Below, piece after piece: positions 40,827 to 48,802 of a DNA stretch of 64,000 nucleotides. The number at the start of each line of letters is the position of its first letter. Position 1 is the first letter of the stretch. The stretch covers positions 434,001 to 498,000 of the forward strand of contig NZ_CP047200.1 in NCBI RefSeq assembly GCF_030408675.1. Reading direction: 5' to 3'. Made by a program: the position numbers and the translations under genes. The notes below the pieces were generated by a model that made no database searches, had not been told where the DNA came from, and saw only the letters and a list, made by a program, of their open reading frames with translations. The DNA is from Corynebacterium durum. GTDB taxonomy: Bacteria; Actinomycetota; Actinomycetes; Mycobacteriales; Mycobacteriaceae.

Positions 40827-40836
40827 GTTAGCTAAC
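40827..40836. promoter_or_regulatory. Palindrome upstream of the sugar kinase gene
   Basis: GTTAGCTAAC is a perfect 10 bp palindrome in the 234 bp between the divergent mycolyltransferase and kinase genes. It could be an operator for either; no regulator gene is adjacent. Confidence 0.3.
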
Positions 40837-40916
40837 CCGTGAAAAACTCAGCTCAAGCCACTAGAACAATGTGAAAGAGAGACAATAATGCCCACTGGGC
40901 ACATAAGGGTTGCCTT

Positions 40917-42299
40917 ATGAATACACCCTCACTAACCTCCCACGTGGTGGTTGTGGATATCACTCCGGACGCTGGGCGCATGGTTATCGTTACTCTCAGC
41001 GGGGGGAGTCTGAGCACAACAGAAGTGCACCGCTTTGAGCATCATTCGGACCGCCACAGCACACATTCCGTTAACCATCTTGTCACCGAAATCATCGCAG
41101 GCTTGCGCATCGTCAACCTAGAGCTCAGTAGCGCGAAGGCCACCGTCTCTATCAGCGCTTGCGGTGGCGATTACGTGTGCCTCACCCCGCAGCGTGACAT
41201 CGTTTCTGCCAGCACATATCCAGCTCAACCCGGGAAGGTGACCTGCAACCCACGGGACTTCTTCACCCTCACTGGAGTGCAGCCCGCGCCCACTGCAACG
41301 GCGTTTCGCCTCCATGCACATCTGAACAGCAACCCGGAGGACCGCTCGCGTATCGACGCCGTCCTTTCCATCCCTGACTACATCGTCTACCAGTTAACGG
41401 GGGTTATGGGGTGGTCGCGAAGCATTCTCTCCGGCACTGGCCTCACCCAACCAGGAAGTAAGCACTGGTCACCCGAGGTATTCAACACTCTGGGTATTCC
41501 ACAGCACTGCGTGGGGGAACCATCACCAGACATGACGGTTGTCGGCCCCGTCACCGTACCCGGACTAGACAATTTCACCGTGGTGCGTGGTGGTGCTGAC
41601 AACAATGCCTGCGCAGTGCACGGGCTCGGACTCGTTGATGGCGAAGCCTTCATATCCTTCGATGCCGACTCTCTCGTTGGTTGTGTCACCGATAATCCGC
41701 AGCTCGGCGACACCGCCTTCGCCGCGCACTTCAACAATGACAACTGCACAGATGGACACACTCGGCTCCAGAGAGTGCTTCCCGGCCTGCGGCTCCTAGA
41801 ACACTGCTGTGCCGTCTTCGCTGACCAAGGACGCGCCTCTGATGTGGCGATTCTCACCGCTCAAGCCGCTCAGCACTACGACCCGGGCATCACCATTGAC
41901 ATCACCGCGCCGGGTATCAGCAACTATCCGGAACACATTGCCAGGCTGCTGCGGCACCACGGCGTGGATAGACTGGGGGAGAGCTGCGACGATCCGGCGC
42001 TCATCATGCGCGTTGTCACTGCCTCACTAGCACGAGCACATGCCACAACCGTCGCAAACCTGGAACAAACAATACAAAAGCGCATCACCAGCATCAGGCT
42101 CATCGGCGCAGGCGCGCAGAACACACTTCTCTGCAAGCTCACCGCCCAAGCTTGCGGCATCCCCGTCGCAGCAGGACCCCGAGACGCCACCCCCTTCGGG
42201 TCGGCGCTCGCACAACTTGAACTCTGCGGCCACGACAGAGACGCGCTCCTCGACATCGAACGAGCACGCACTGTACGCACTGTCTACACGCCGTCATAA
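40917..42299 (+). CDS. FGGY-family carbohydrate kinase, rhamnulokinase-like
   Basis: A 460-residue ASKHA kinase. The N-terminal lobe has VVVDITPDAGRMVIV. The middle has SIPDYIVYQLTGV, a lectin-like FGGY feature. The C-terminal IRLIGAGAQNTLLCKLTAQA and GPRDATPFGSALAQL match rhamnulokinase (RhaB), which phosphorylates L-rhamnulose. The N-terminal Asp region is somewhat divergent from the standard DxGTxSxR, so activity should not be assumed. It sits 16 nt before an AldA-like dehydrogenase, supporting a deoxysugar pathway. Confidence 0.75.
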   Translation: MNTPSLTSHVVVVDITPDAGRMVIVTLSGGSLSTTEVHRFEHHSDRHSTHSVNHLVTEIIAGLRIVNLELSSAKATVSISACGGDYVCLTPQRDIVSASTYPAQPGKVTCNPRDFFTLTGVQPAPTATAFRLHAHLNSNPEDRSRIDAVLSIPDYIVYQLTGVMGWSRSILSGTGLTQPGSKHWSPEVFNTLGIPQHCVGEPSPDMTVVGPVTVPGLDNFTVVRGGADNNACAVHGLGLVDGEAFISFDADSLVGCVTDNPQLGDTAFAAHFNNDNCTDGHTRLQRVLPGLRLLEHCCAVFADQGRASDVAILTAQAAQHYDPGITIDITAPGISNYPEHIARLLRHHGVDRLGESCDDPALIMRVVTASLARAHATTVANLEQTIQKRITSIRLIGAGAQNTLLCKLTAQACGIPVAAGPRDATPFGSALAQLELCGHDRDALLDIERARTVRTVYTPS

Positions 42300-42315
42300 C
42301 AACGAAAGGACCAGC

Positions 42316-43752
42316 ATGACCACCTACCAGAACTACATCAACGGGCAGTTTATCGACGCCGCGGACACCCACGACGTGATCAATCCCTCCACCGGTCAGG
42401 TGCTCGCCCACGCACCCAGCTCCGACATCGCCGCAGTCAACGAGGCCGTCGCAGCAGCCAAAGCCGCGCAAGTTCATTGGGCGGAACTGCCCAACATTGA
42501 ACGCGCCGGGTATCTCACCGCCATTGCTGCGAAACTCCGGGACAACGTTGACCGCTTTGCTCACTACCTTGTTGAAGAGCAGGGAAAAGTGCAGGCTCTT
42601 GCGGAAGTGGAGGTGTCCTTCACCGCCGATTACTTCGACTACATGGCTGGCTGGGCGCGCAGGCTTGAAGGAGAAGTTATTCCCTCGGACCGACCAGGCG
42701 AAATGATCTTCCTCACCTACGACCCCATTGGCGTGGTGGGTGGCATCCTGCCGTGGAACTTCCCCTTCTTCCTCATCGCCCGCAAAATGGCACCGGCCCT
42801 GCTCACTGGCAACACCATCGTGATCAAGCCCAGCATGGAAACGCCCATCAATGCGTTTGAATTCTGCAAGATTGTGGATGAGGTCGGCCTTCCCGCAGGT
42901 GTGTTCAACATGGTGGGTGGCTCCGGTCGCAAAATCGGCGAAGCCCTAACCACTCACCCCGATGTGGGCCTGATCTCCATGACCGGGTCCGTTGATGTGG
43001 GCAAGCGCATCATGGAACAGGCCGGAAGTACGCTGACCCGTGTGAACCTGGAACTCGGCGGCAAGGCTCCCGCCATCGTGCTTGCCGACGCCGACCTTGA
43101 CCTCGCCGCCACCGCCATCTGGAACTCCCGGGTGATCAACACTGGGCAGGTGTGTAACTGTGCGGAAGTCGTGCTTGTTGAAGAATCCGCGCATGATGAT
43201 CTGCTGGCCAAGCTCGTCGAGAAAATGGAGTCCACGCAGTACGGAAACCCGGTGGATATTCGAGAGCTAGACATGGGGCCGCTGATTACCCCCGAGGCCA
43301 TGGACAAGCTCGACGAAATGATTGAGGCCGCTGTGGCAGCTGGGTGCCGTGTTGAAACTGGCGGTGCCCGTGCAACGGATAAGGGCGAAGGCAACTTCTA
43401 TCAGCCAACAGTGCTGTCAGGTGCGACTGCTGACATGGCTATCGCGCGGGAAGAAATCTTTGGTCCGGTGCTGCCGGTGGTGAAAGTCAAAGACCTTGAT
43501 GAGGCTATCGCCATTGCCAACGAGTCGGATTATGGACTCACCAGCTCCATTTTCACCAACAACATTAACGCCGCACTCAAAGCTGCCCGGCAGCTACAGT
43601 ACGGGGAAACCTACATTAACCGTGAGCACTTCGAGGCCATGCAGGGCTTCCATGCCGGGCGACGCAACTCCGGCATTGGGGGAGCGGACGGTAAGCACGG
43701 CCTGATGGAATACGTGGAGACCCACGTCACCTACATCCAGACCCACGATTAG
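42316..43752 (+). CDS. aldA: Lactaldehyde/glycolaldehyde dehydrogenase
   Basis: A 478-residue NAD-dependent aldehyde dehydrogenase closely resembling E. coli AldA across its length (EVSFTADYFDYMAGWARR, EGEVIPSDRPGEM, RREHFEAMQGFHAG-like end). Asn148 (PWNFPF), Lys171 (VIKPSMETP), Glu246 (LELGGK) and Cys280 (NTGQVCNCAE) are the catalytic and cofactor residues. AldA oxidises L-lactaldehyde from rhamnose or fucose breakdown to lactate. The ATG at 42316 follows GAAAGGA; the frame is open back to 42040 inside the kinase gene. Confidence 0.9.
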   Translation: MTTYQNYINGQFIDAADTHDVINPSTGQVLAHAPSSDIAAVNEAVAAAKAAQVHWAELPNIERAGYLTAIAAKLRDNVDRFAHYLVEEQGKVQALAEVEVSFTADYFDYMAGWARRLEGEVIPSDRPGEMIFLTYDPIGVVGGILPWNFPFFLIARKMAPALLTGNTIVIKPSMETPINAFEFCKIVDEVGLPAGVFNMVGGSGRKIGEALTTHPDVGLISMTGSVDVGKRIMEQAGSTLTRVNLELGGKAPAIVLADADLDLAATAIWNSRVINTGQVCNCAEVVLVEESAHDDLLAKLVEKMESTQYGNPVDIRELDMGPLITPEAMDKLDEMIEAAVAAGCRVETGGARATDKGEGNFYQPTVLSGATADMAIAREEIFGPVLPVVKVKDLDEAIAIANESDYGLTSSIFTNNINAALKAARQLQYGETYINREHFEAMQGFHAGRRNSGIGGADGKHGLMEYVETHVTYIQTHD

Positions 43753-43831
43753 TTGCTGGCCAGGTCGCGGCGGCTGAGAGGCTGTTGGGCGGGCGTCGAT
43801 ACGCAGGTGCCTGCCCATGCGTGACCTGGGT

Positions 43832-43860
43832 TTGAACTGGAATGCTGGCTATGGTTAAAT
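43832..43860 (+). promoter_or_regulatory. Promoter of rplN-rplX-rplE
   Basis: TTGAAC (43832-43837), a 17 nt spacer and TTAAAT (43855-43860), about 160 nt before rplN. Its own promoter fits the separation of these genes from the S10 operon. Confidence 0.55.
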
Positions 43861-44026
43861 GTTCTGGTTGCGTGTGCTGGTCGGTCCGCTGTGCGTTTCC
43901 GAGCGTGGACCGAGACCCTTCGACTATTGTTCGTCGCTTCATGGAAGAGTGCAACGTGATTGTATGTAGACCACGTGTGTCTGGGCCGGAAATTCGGCAC
44001 ACATTAATCCAGGTCAGGAGACCATA

Positions 44027-44395
44027 GTGATTCAGCAGGAGTCGCGTCTGCGGATCGCCGACAACACTGGTGCGCGCGAAATTCTGTGCATCCGTGTCCT
44101 CGGCGGATCCACCCGACGCTTTGCTGGCATTGGCGACGTTATTGTTGCTACTGTCAAGGAAGCAGCGCCTGGCGGCAACGTCAAGGCTGGTGAAATTGTT
44201 AAGGCTGTTATTGTCCGCACGAAGAAGGAAACCCGTCGCCCCGACGGTTCCTACATTCGCTTCGACGAAAATGCAGCTGTGATCATCAAGAACGACAACG
44301 AGCCCCGCGGTACCCGCATCTTCGGCCCCGTCGCTCGTGAGCTTCGTGACAAGAAGTTCATGAAGATCGTCTCGCTGGCACCGGAGGTAATCTAA
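44027..44395 (+). CDS. rplN: 50S ribosomal protein L14
   Basis: A 122-residue protein at the subunit interface. [20 protein letters not shown] at the start is diagnostic, and [14 protein letters not shown] near the end confirms it. GTG start after AGGAGA. Normally rplN directly follows rpsQ; here the two are 27 kb apart. Confidence 0.97.
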   Translation: MIQQESRLRIADNTGAREILCIRVLGGSTRRFAGIGDVIVATVKEAAPGGNVKAGEIVKAVIVRTKKETRRPDGSYIRFDENAAVIIKNDNEPRGTRIFGPVARELRDKKFMKIVSLAPEVI

Positions 44396-44710
44396 ATGAA
44401 GATCCGTAAGGGTGACAACGTCATCGTCATCGCAGGTCGCGATAAGGGCGCAACGGGCAAGGTTATTCAGGCTTTCCCGAAGATCGACAAGGTTCTTGTT
44501 GAAGGTGTCAACAAGATCAAAAAGCACGTGGCTAACTCCGCTCCTGAGCGTGGTGCCGAGTCTGGTGGCATTGTCACCCAGGAAGCACCGATCCATGTGT
44601 CCAACGTCATGATCCTCGACGCTGATGGTCAGCCGACCCGTATCGGCTACCGCTTCGATGAAAATGGCAAGAAGGTTCGCATCTCCCGCCGTACCGGGAA
44701 GGACATCTAA
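44396..44710 (+). CDS. rplX: 50S ribosomal protein L24
   Basis: A 104-residue assembly-initiating 50S protein. [20 protein letters not shown] (KOW motif) and NKIKKHV identify it. The ATG follows the rplN TAA directly. Confidence 0.97.
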   Translation: MKIRKGDNVIVIAGRDKGATGKVIQAFPKIDKVLVEGVNKIKKHVANSAPERGAESGGIVTQEAPIHVSNVMILDADGQPTRIGYRFDENGKKVRISRRTGKDI

Positions 44711-44711
44711 C

Positions 44712-45278
44712 ATGAGCGAGAAATACATTCCCCGCCTCAAGGCCCGCTACCGCAACGAGATCCGCACCAAACTGAACGACGAGTTCAACTACGAAAACGT
44801 CATGCAGATTCCTGGCGTAACCAAGGTTGTTGTCAACATGGGTGTTGGTGAAGCTGCGCGCGAAGCAAAGCTGATCAACGGTGCTCTGGAGGACCTTGCC
44901 CTGATCACAGGCCAGAAGCCGCAGATCCGCCGTGCAAAGAAGTCCATCGCTAACTTCAAGCTGCGTGAAGGCATGCCCATCGGTGCCCGCGTGACCCTGC
45001 GTGGCGACCGCATGTGGGAGTTCCTGGACCGTCTGTTGACGGTCGCTCTGCCGCGTATTCGTGACTTCCGTGGTCTGTCTGACCAGCAGTTCGATGGCCA
45101 CGGCAACTACACATTCGGCCTCAGTGAGCAGACCATGTTCTACGAGATCGACGTGGACAAGATCGACCGCCCCCGTGGTATGGACATCACAGTAGTAACC
45201 ACCGCCACAAACAATGAAGAGGGGCGTGCGTTGCTCCGTGAGCTTGGCTTCCCATTCAAGCGCAACGAGGCTAAGTAG
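44712..45278 (+). CDS. rplE: 50S ribosomal protein L5
   Basis: A 188-residue protein binding 5S rRNA and contacting P-site t[23 protein letters not shown] and [19 protein letters not shown] are typical. The ATG at 44712 gives standard length; the frame is open upstream into rplX. It is last in this short unit, with a strong terminator; rpsH is 6.8 kb downstream. Confidence 0.97.
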   Translation: MSEKYIPRLKARYRNEIRTKLNDEFNYENVMQIPGVTKVVVNMGVGEAAREAKLINGALEDLALITGQKPQIRRAKKSIANFKLREGMPIGARVTLRGDRMWEFLDRLLTVALPRIRDFRGLSDQQFDGHGNYTFGLSEQTMFYEIDVDKIDRPRGMDITVVTTATNNEEGRALLRELGFPFKRNEAK

Positions 45279-45319
45279 CATCAACTTAGCAGGTATCTAT
45301 CACCTGCAGTTACGGCAAG

Positions 45320-45357
45320 CCCCCAAGTTTTGTCAAAACTTGGGGGTATTTGTTTTT
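45320..45357 (+). terminator. Terminator of rplN-rplX-rplE
   Basis: A perfect 12 bp stem (CCCCCAAGTTTT at 45320-45331 with 45335-45346), 3 nt loop, then TATTTGTTTTT. Confidence 0.9.
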
Positions 45358-45511
45358 CCTGGGTAACGTTATGCGAATGGGTATAGATAAAAGAAAATGA
45401 GCGTGTCGCAGTTTAAGGCTATCTACCCCCTCCCTGTGATGTTGCGATTCACCTGTGTGCTAAAAATCCAGTATAACGCCTCTGAATCGGTAAACTCGCA
45501 GCTATCTTAGC

Positions 45512-45540
45512 TTGACAGGCTCCTTTGTGCTGCGTTGAAT
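45512..45540 (+). promoter_or_regulatory. Promoter of the sugar ABC transporter operon, leaderless
   Basis: TTGACA (45512-45517), 17 nt, TTGAAT (45535-45540). The GTG start at 45549 lies 8 nt after the -10, so the mRNA probably starts at the codon. No operator-like palindrome is evident. Confidence 0.6.
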
Positions 45541-45548
45541 CAACATTC

Positions 45549-46589
45549 GTGAATGAAAACTGCGGCAACCCACAGCAGCTCCGTTGTGCTGCGTCACTCC
45601 GTCATCTCCTAACGGTCATTGCTGCCGTTGTAGCGGCGGGGGTTGTCGCTGCCTGTTCGTCCACTGGTGGTGCTCCCCGGCAATCGGCGGACGGCACTGT
45701 CGGGGGAGGGGGTGTTGATACACCCCGCGCTGTTGTTTCGATGGTGACGCATGGTGCGCCGGGCGACACGTTTTGGGACTTGGTGCGTAAGGGGGCCGAA
45801 GATGCCGCGCGCAAAGACAACATTGAACTGCGTTACTCATCCGACCCTCAAACACCAAACCAGGCTAACCTGGTGCAATCGGCTATCGACGCCCATGCTG
45901 ACGGCATTGCTGTCACCCTTCCGAATGCCCATGCTATAGGTCCCGTCGCTAAAAGCGCTGTGGATGCGGGCATTCCTGTAGTTGGCCTCAATGCAGGCAT
46001 GACTGATTACAAGCGGTACGGTCTTGGTGGTTTTTTTGGCCAAGATGAAAATGTTGCTGGTGAACTAGCAGGAAAAAGGCTCAAAGACGACAGTGCGCAT
46101 AAGGTTTTATGTCTCATTCACGAGCAAGGCAACTCCTCTCAGGAAAGCCGCTGTGAAGGCATTAAAAAAGGCCTCGGCAATTCGGGTGAGATGGAAGTCC
46201 TCTATGTTAACGGCATGGACCTCACCGCAGTAACGTCCACTGTGCAGGCAAAACTTGCGCAGGACAGCAGCATTGACTGGGTGATGGGGTTGGTGGCTCC
46301 CGTTGCGTTGGCAACAGTGCAGGCGGCCAAAGATGCCGGCGCTGAACCCAAGATTGCTACGTTTGACACAAACGCGGAGCTTGTTGCTGCCATCAACAAA
46401 GGCGAGATTCAATGGGCAGTTGACCAGCAACCTTACGTTCAGGGTTATATGGCAGTGGATTCACTGTGGCTTGAATTGCGCAATGGCTCCACTGTTGGTG
46501 GTGGGCAACCGGTTTATACTGGACCATCGTTTGTGGATCGTAGCAATGTGGATAAAATCGCTGACGCAGCCAAGATAGGATTACGATGA
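45549..46589 (+). CDS. Sugar ABC transporter substrate-binding lipoprotein
   Basis: A 346-residue lipoprotein of the ribose/LacI-type periplasmic binding family. The signal peptide ends at a lipobox VVAAC with Cys36, where lipidation would anchor it. The mature part has VVSMVTHGAPGDTFWDLVRK and AHADGIAVTLPNAHAIGPVA, typical first-domain motifs, and VDQQPYVQGYMAVDSLWLEL near the end. The GTG at 45549 is chosen because a -10 box lies 8 nt upstream; a TTG at 45525 is unlikely. The permease gene overlaps its end by 4 nt. Confidence 0.85.
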   Translation: MNENCGNPQQLRCAASLRHLLTVIAAVVAAGVVAACSSTGGAPRQSADGTVGGGGVDTPRAVVSMVTHGAPGDTFWDLVRKGAEDAARKDNIELRYSSDPQTPNQANLVQSAIDAHADGIAVTLPNAHAIGPVAKSAVDAGIPVVGLNAGMTDYKRYGLGGFFGQDENVAGELAGKRLKDDSAHKVLCLIHEQGNSSQESRCEGIKKGLGNSGEMEVLYVNGMDLTAVTSTVQAKLAQDSSIDWVMGLVAPVALATVQAAKDAGAEPKIATFDTNAELVAAINKGEIQWAVDQQPYVQGYMAVDSLWLELRNGSTVGGGQPVYTGPSFVDRSNVDKIADAAKIGLR

Positions 46590-47596
46590 GCGACAGTGCT
46601 TTTTCCAAAACTTTTAACAATGTAATTCGCCGACCAGAGCTAGCAAGTCTGGTAGGCGCGATAGTTATTTTTATTCTGTTTGTGGCGGTAGCGCCACCAT
46701 TTCGTTCTATTGATGCTTTTTCGACAGTCCTGTACGCATCCTCAACGATGGGAATCGTCGCCCTAGCGGTAGGACTTCTGATGATTGGTGACGAATTTGA
46801 CCTTTCATCCGGTGTAGCCGTGACAAGCACGGCGTTGATAGCAACAATGTTGAATTACAATTTGCATCTGAACTCGTGGGTTGGCGTTTTTATTTCGCTT
46901 GCATCCGCCCTGACTATTGGTGCTCTCAATGGGGTATTGGTTACACGTACCGGAATTCCAAGTTTTCTTATTACCCTCAGCGTGTTCCTCATGCTGCAGG
47001 GGCTTAACCTGGCAGTGACTAAGTTTGTCACCGGGCGAGTGGCAACGCCAATTATCTCTGATATGCAGGGCTTTCCCTCAGCTCAGAAGGTGTTTTCCAG
47101 CACGCTACATATCGGCCCTATGGACCTTCGGGTTACCGTTCTCTGGTGGTTGCTCTTTGTTGGCGCGGCATCATATTTGCTTTTTCGGACGCGTTTTGGC
47201 AACTGGATCTTTGCCGTTGGTGGTGACAAAGACGCTGCTTATGCAGTGGGTGTTCCGGTCCGTAGGGTGAAAATTATCCTCTTCATGTTTGTTGGGTTTG
47301 CGACCTGGTTTGTGGGGATGCACAACCTTTTCGCCTTTGACTCTATTCAGGCGGGTCAAGGCGTTGGTAATGAATTCCTGTACATCATTGCTGCCGTTAT
47401 CGGTGGTTGTGCCTTGACTGGCGGTAAAGGAACTGCTGTTGGTACTGCCATTGGCGCCTTGATTTTTGGCATGACCAGCCAGGGAATTGTGTACGCCGGC
47501 TGGAACCCAGATTGGTTTAAGTTCTTCTTGGGTGCCATGCTGCTCTTCGCTGTTATCACCAACAAATCGGTATCCCGCTACACGGAGGCTCACTAA
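46586..47596 (+). CDS. Sugar ABC transporter permease, RbsC-like
   Basis: A 336-residue permease of the branched-chain amino acid/ribose superfamily with about 9-10 helices. ALAVGLLMIGDEFDLSSGVA and the cytoplasmic-loop motif GNWIFAVGGDKDAAYAVGVP are the characteristic features, and GGCALTGGKGTAVGTAIGAL lies near the C-terminus. It overlaps both neighbours by 1-4 nt, so the three genes form one operon. Confidence 0.9.
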   Translation: MSDSAFSKTFNNVIRRPELASLVGAIVIFILFVAVAPPFRSIDAFSTVLYASSTMGIVALAVGLLMIGDEFDLSSGVAVTSTALIATMLNYNLHLNSWVGVFISLASALTIGALNGVLVTRTGIPSFLITLSVFLMLQGLNLAVTKFVTGRVATPIISDMQGFPSAQKVFSSTLHIGPMDLRVTVLWWLLFVGAASYLLFRTRFGNWIFAVGGDKDAAYAVGVPVRRVKIILFMFVGFATWFVGMHNLFAFDSIQAGQGVGNEFLYIIAAVIGGCALTGGKGTAVGTAIGALIFGMTSQGIVYAGWNPDWFKFFLGAMLLFAVITNKSVSRYTEAH

Positions 47597-48366
47597 TGTC
47601 TGACGATGCCATCATCACACTTGATTCCATCTCCAAAACGTATGGCGATTTTCAGGCACTCCAGGACATCAACCTTGTCATTAGGCCAGGAACTGTTACC
47701 TGCGTCCTGGGCGATAATGGCGCGGGCAAGTCAACCCTGATCAAGATCCTCGCGGGTCTGCATCCGCCTACCTCTGGTGACATGCTTATCGACGACGTGC
47801 CGGTCACCTTCACCGCGCCTGCTGATGCGCTCGCGGCGGGAATCGCAACAGTGTACCAAGACCTTGCCGTGGTGGGGCAAATGTCAGTGTGGCGAAACTT
47901 CTTCCTGGGGCAGGAGCTTGTACATGGTTTCTTGGAGACGCTTCGTATCAACGAGATGCGCAAAATCACGCTTCAGCAGCTTGCGGATATGGGGGTGGAG
48001 TTACCCAACGTAGACATCCCCATCTCACACTTGTCTGGTGGACAGCGCCAGGTCGTCGCCATCGCTCGTGCGATTTACTTTGGTGCGCGTGTGGTGATCC
48101 TTGATGAGCCGACCGCAGCACTGGGAGTGAAGCAATCAGGCATGGTGCTCCGCTACGTTAATGCTGCGCGTAAACGGGGCATCGCAGTGGTGCTGATCAC
48201 GCACAACCCCCACCATGCGCACCTTGTCGGTGACTATTTCACTGTGCTTAACATGGGTCAACAGGTGCTCAATGCCAAATGGACCGATGTTAGCGTGGAT
48301 GACCTTGCTTTGCAAATGGCGGGTGGTGGAGAACTTAGTGCGTTAGAGCATGAACTGCAACGATGA
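47596..48366 (+). CDS. Sugar ABC transporter ATP-binding protein, single-domain
   Basis: A 256-residue ATPase. Walker A is LGDNGAGKSTLIKILAGL, the signature LSGGQRQVVAIARAIYF, and Walker B VVILDEPTAALG. RbsA/XylG-type proteins have two ATPase domains in ~500 residues; this one has a single complete domain, like FrcA-type systems, so it presumably acts as a homodimer. It ends the operon, followed by a terminator. Confidence 0.9.
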   Translation: MSDDAIITLDSISKTYGDFQALQDINLVIRPGTVTCVLGDNGAGKSTLIKILAGLHPPTSGDMLIDDVPVTFTAPADALAAGIATVYQDLAVVGQMSVWRNFFLGQELVHGFLETLRINEMRKITLQQLADMGVELPNVDIPISHLSGGQRQVVAIARAIYFGARVVILDEPTAALGVKQSGMVLRYVNAARKRGIAVVLITHNPHHAHLVGDYFTVLNMGQQVLNAKWTDVSVDDLALQMAGGGELSALEHELQR

Positions 48367-48403
48367 TGAGCGATTTCACTTTTTTGCTGTGAAAATGACT
48401 CAG

Positions 48404-48429
48404 ACCCCCTCGATGGGGGTATTTAATTC
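48404..48429 (+). terminator. Terminator of the sugar transporter operon
   Basis: ACCCCC (48404-48409) pairs with GGGGGT (48415-48420), loop TCGAT, then ATTTAATTC. Confidence 0.7.
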
Positions 48430-48613
48430 TTATGCAAAACGTACCGTGTGTCACTTTCTTGAGGATCCTATAGGTACTACTCTTTGTTTTCTTTAAGGAA
48501 ATATTCGGGTATGGACGGAGGATGTATCAACAACTCTACGATATCAAGTTGTCATTGTAGCGCTAGTGCTATTCTGATGACCGGCAAAGTTTCGCCTGTG
48601 CATGGTTTGTTCG

Positions 48614-48642
48614 TTGACATGTACATCACAAAAAAATAACGA
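48614..48642 (+). promoter_or_regulatory. Promoter of the repeat-protein gene
   Basis: TTGACA (48614-48619), 17 nt with an A tract, TAACGA (48637-48642), in the 436 bp gap before the gene. The leader would be about 155 nt. Apart from the preceding terminator nothing else is recognised in the gap. Confidence 0.5.
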
Positions 48643-48802
48643 TCTTAGTGGGTGAAAGCACATTCAATTACTGCAATGATGCAGCTTAAGAGGGCTAAGC
48701 AAACGAAGAAAAACCTTATAGCATCGCGGGATAAATTTATTCGATAGGCGAAAGCAGTTAGCGGTAGGGTTATGCGTGTTCGTCACTCGAAAGGAGAAAA
48801 CG

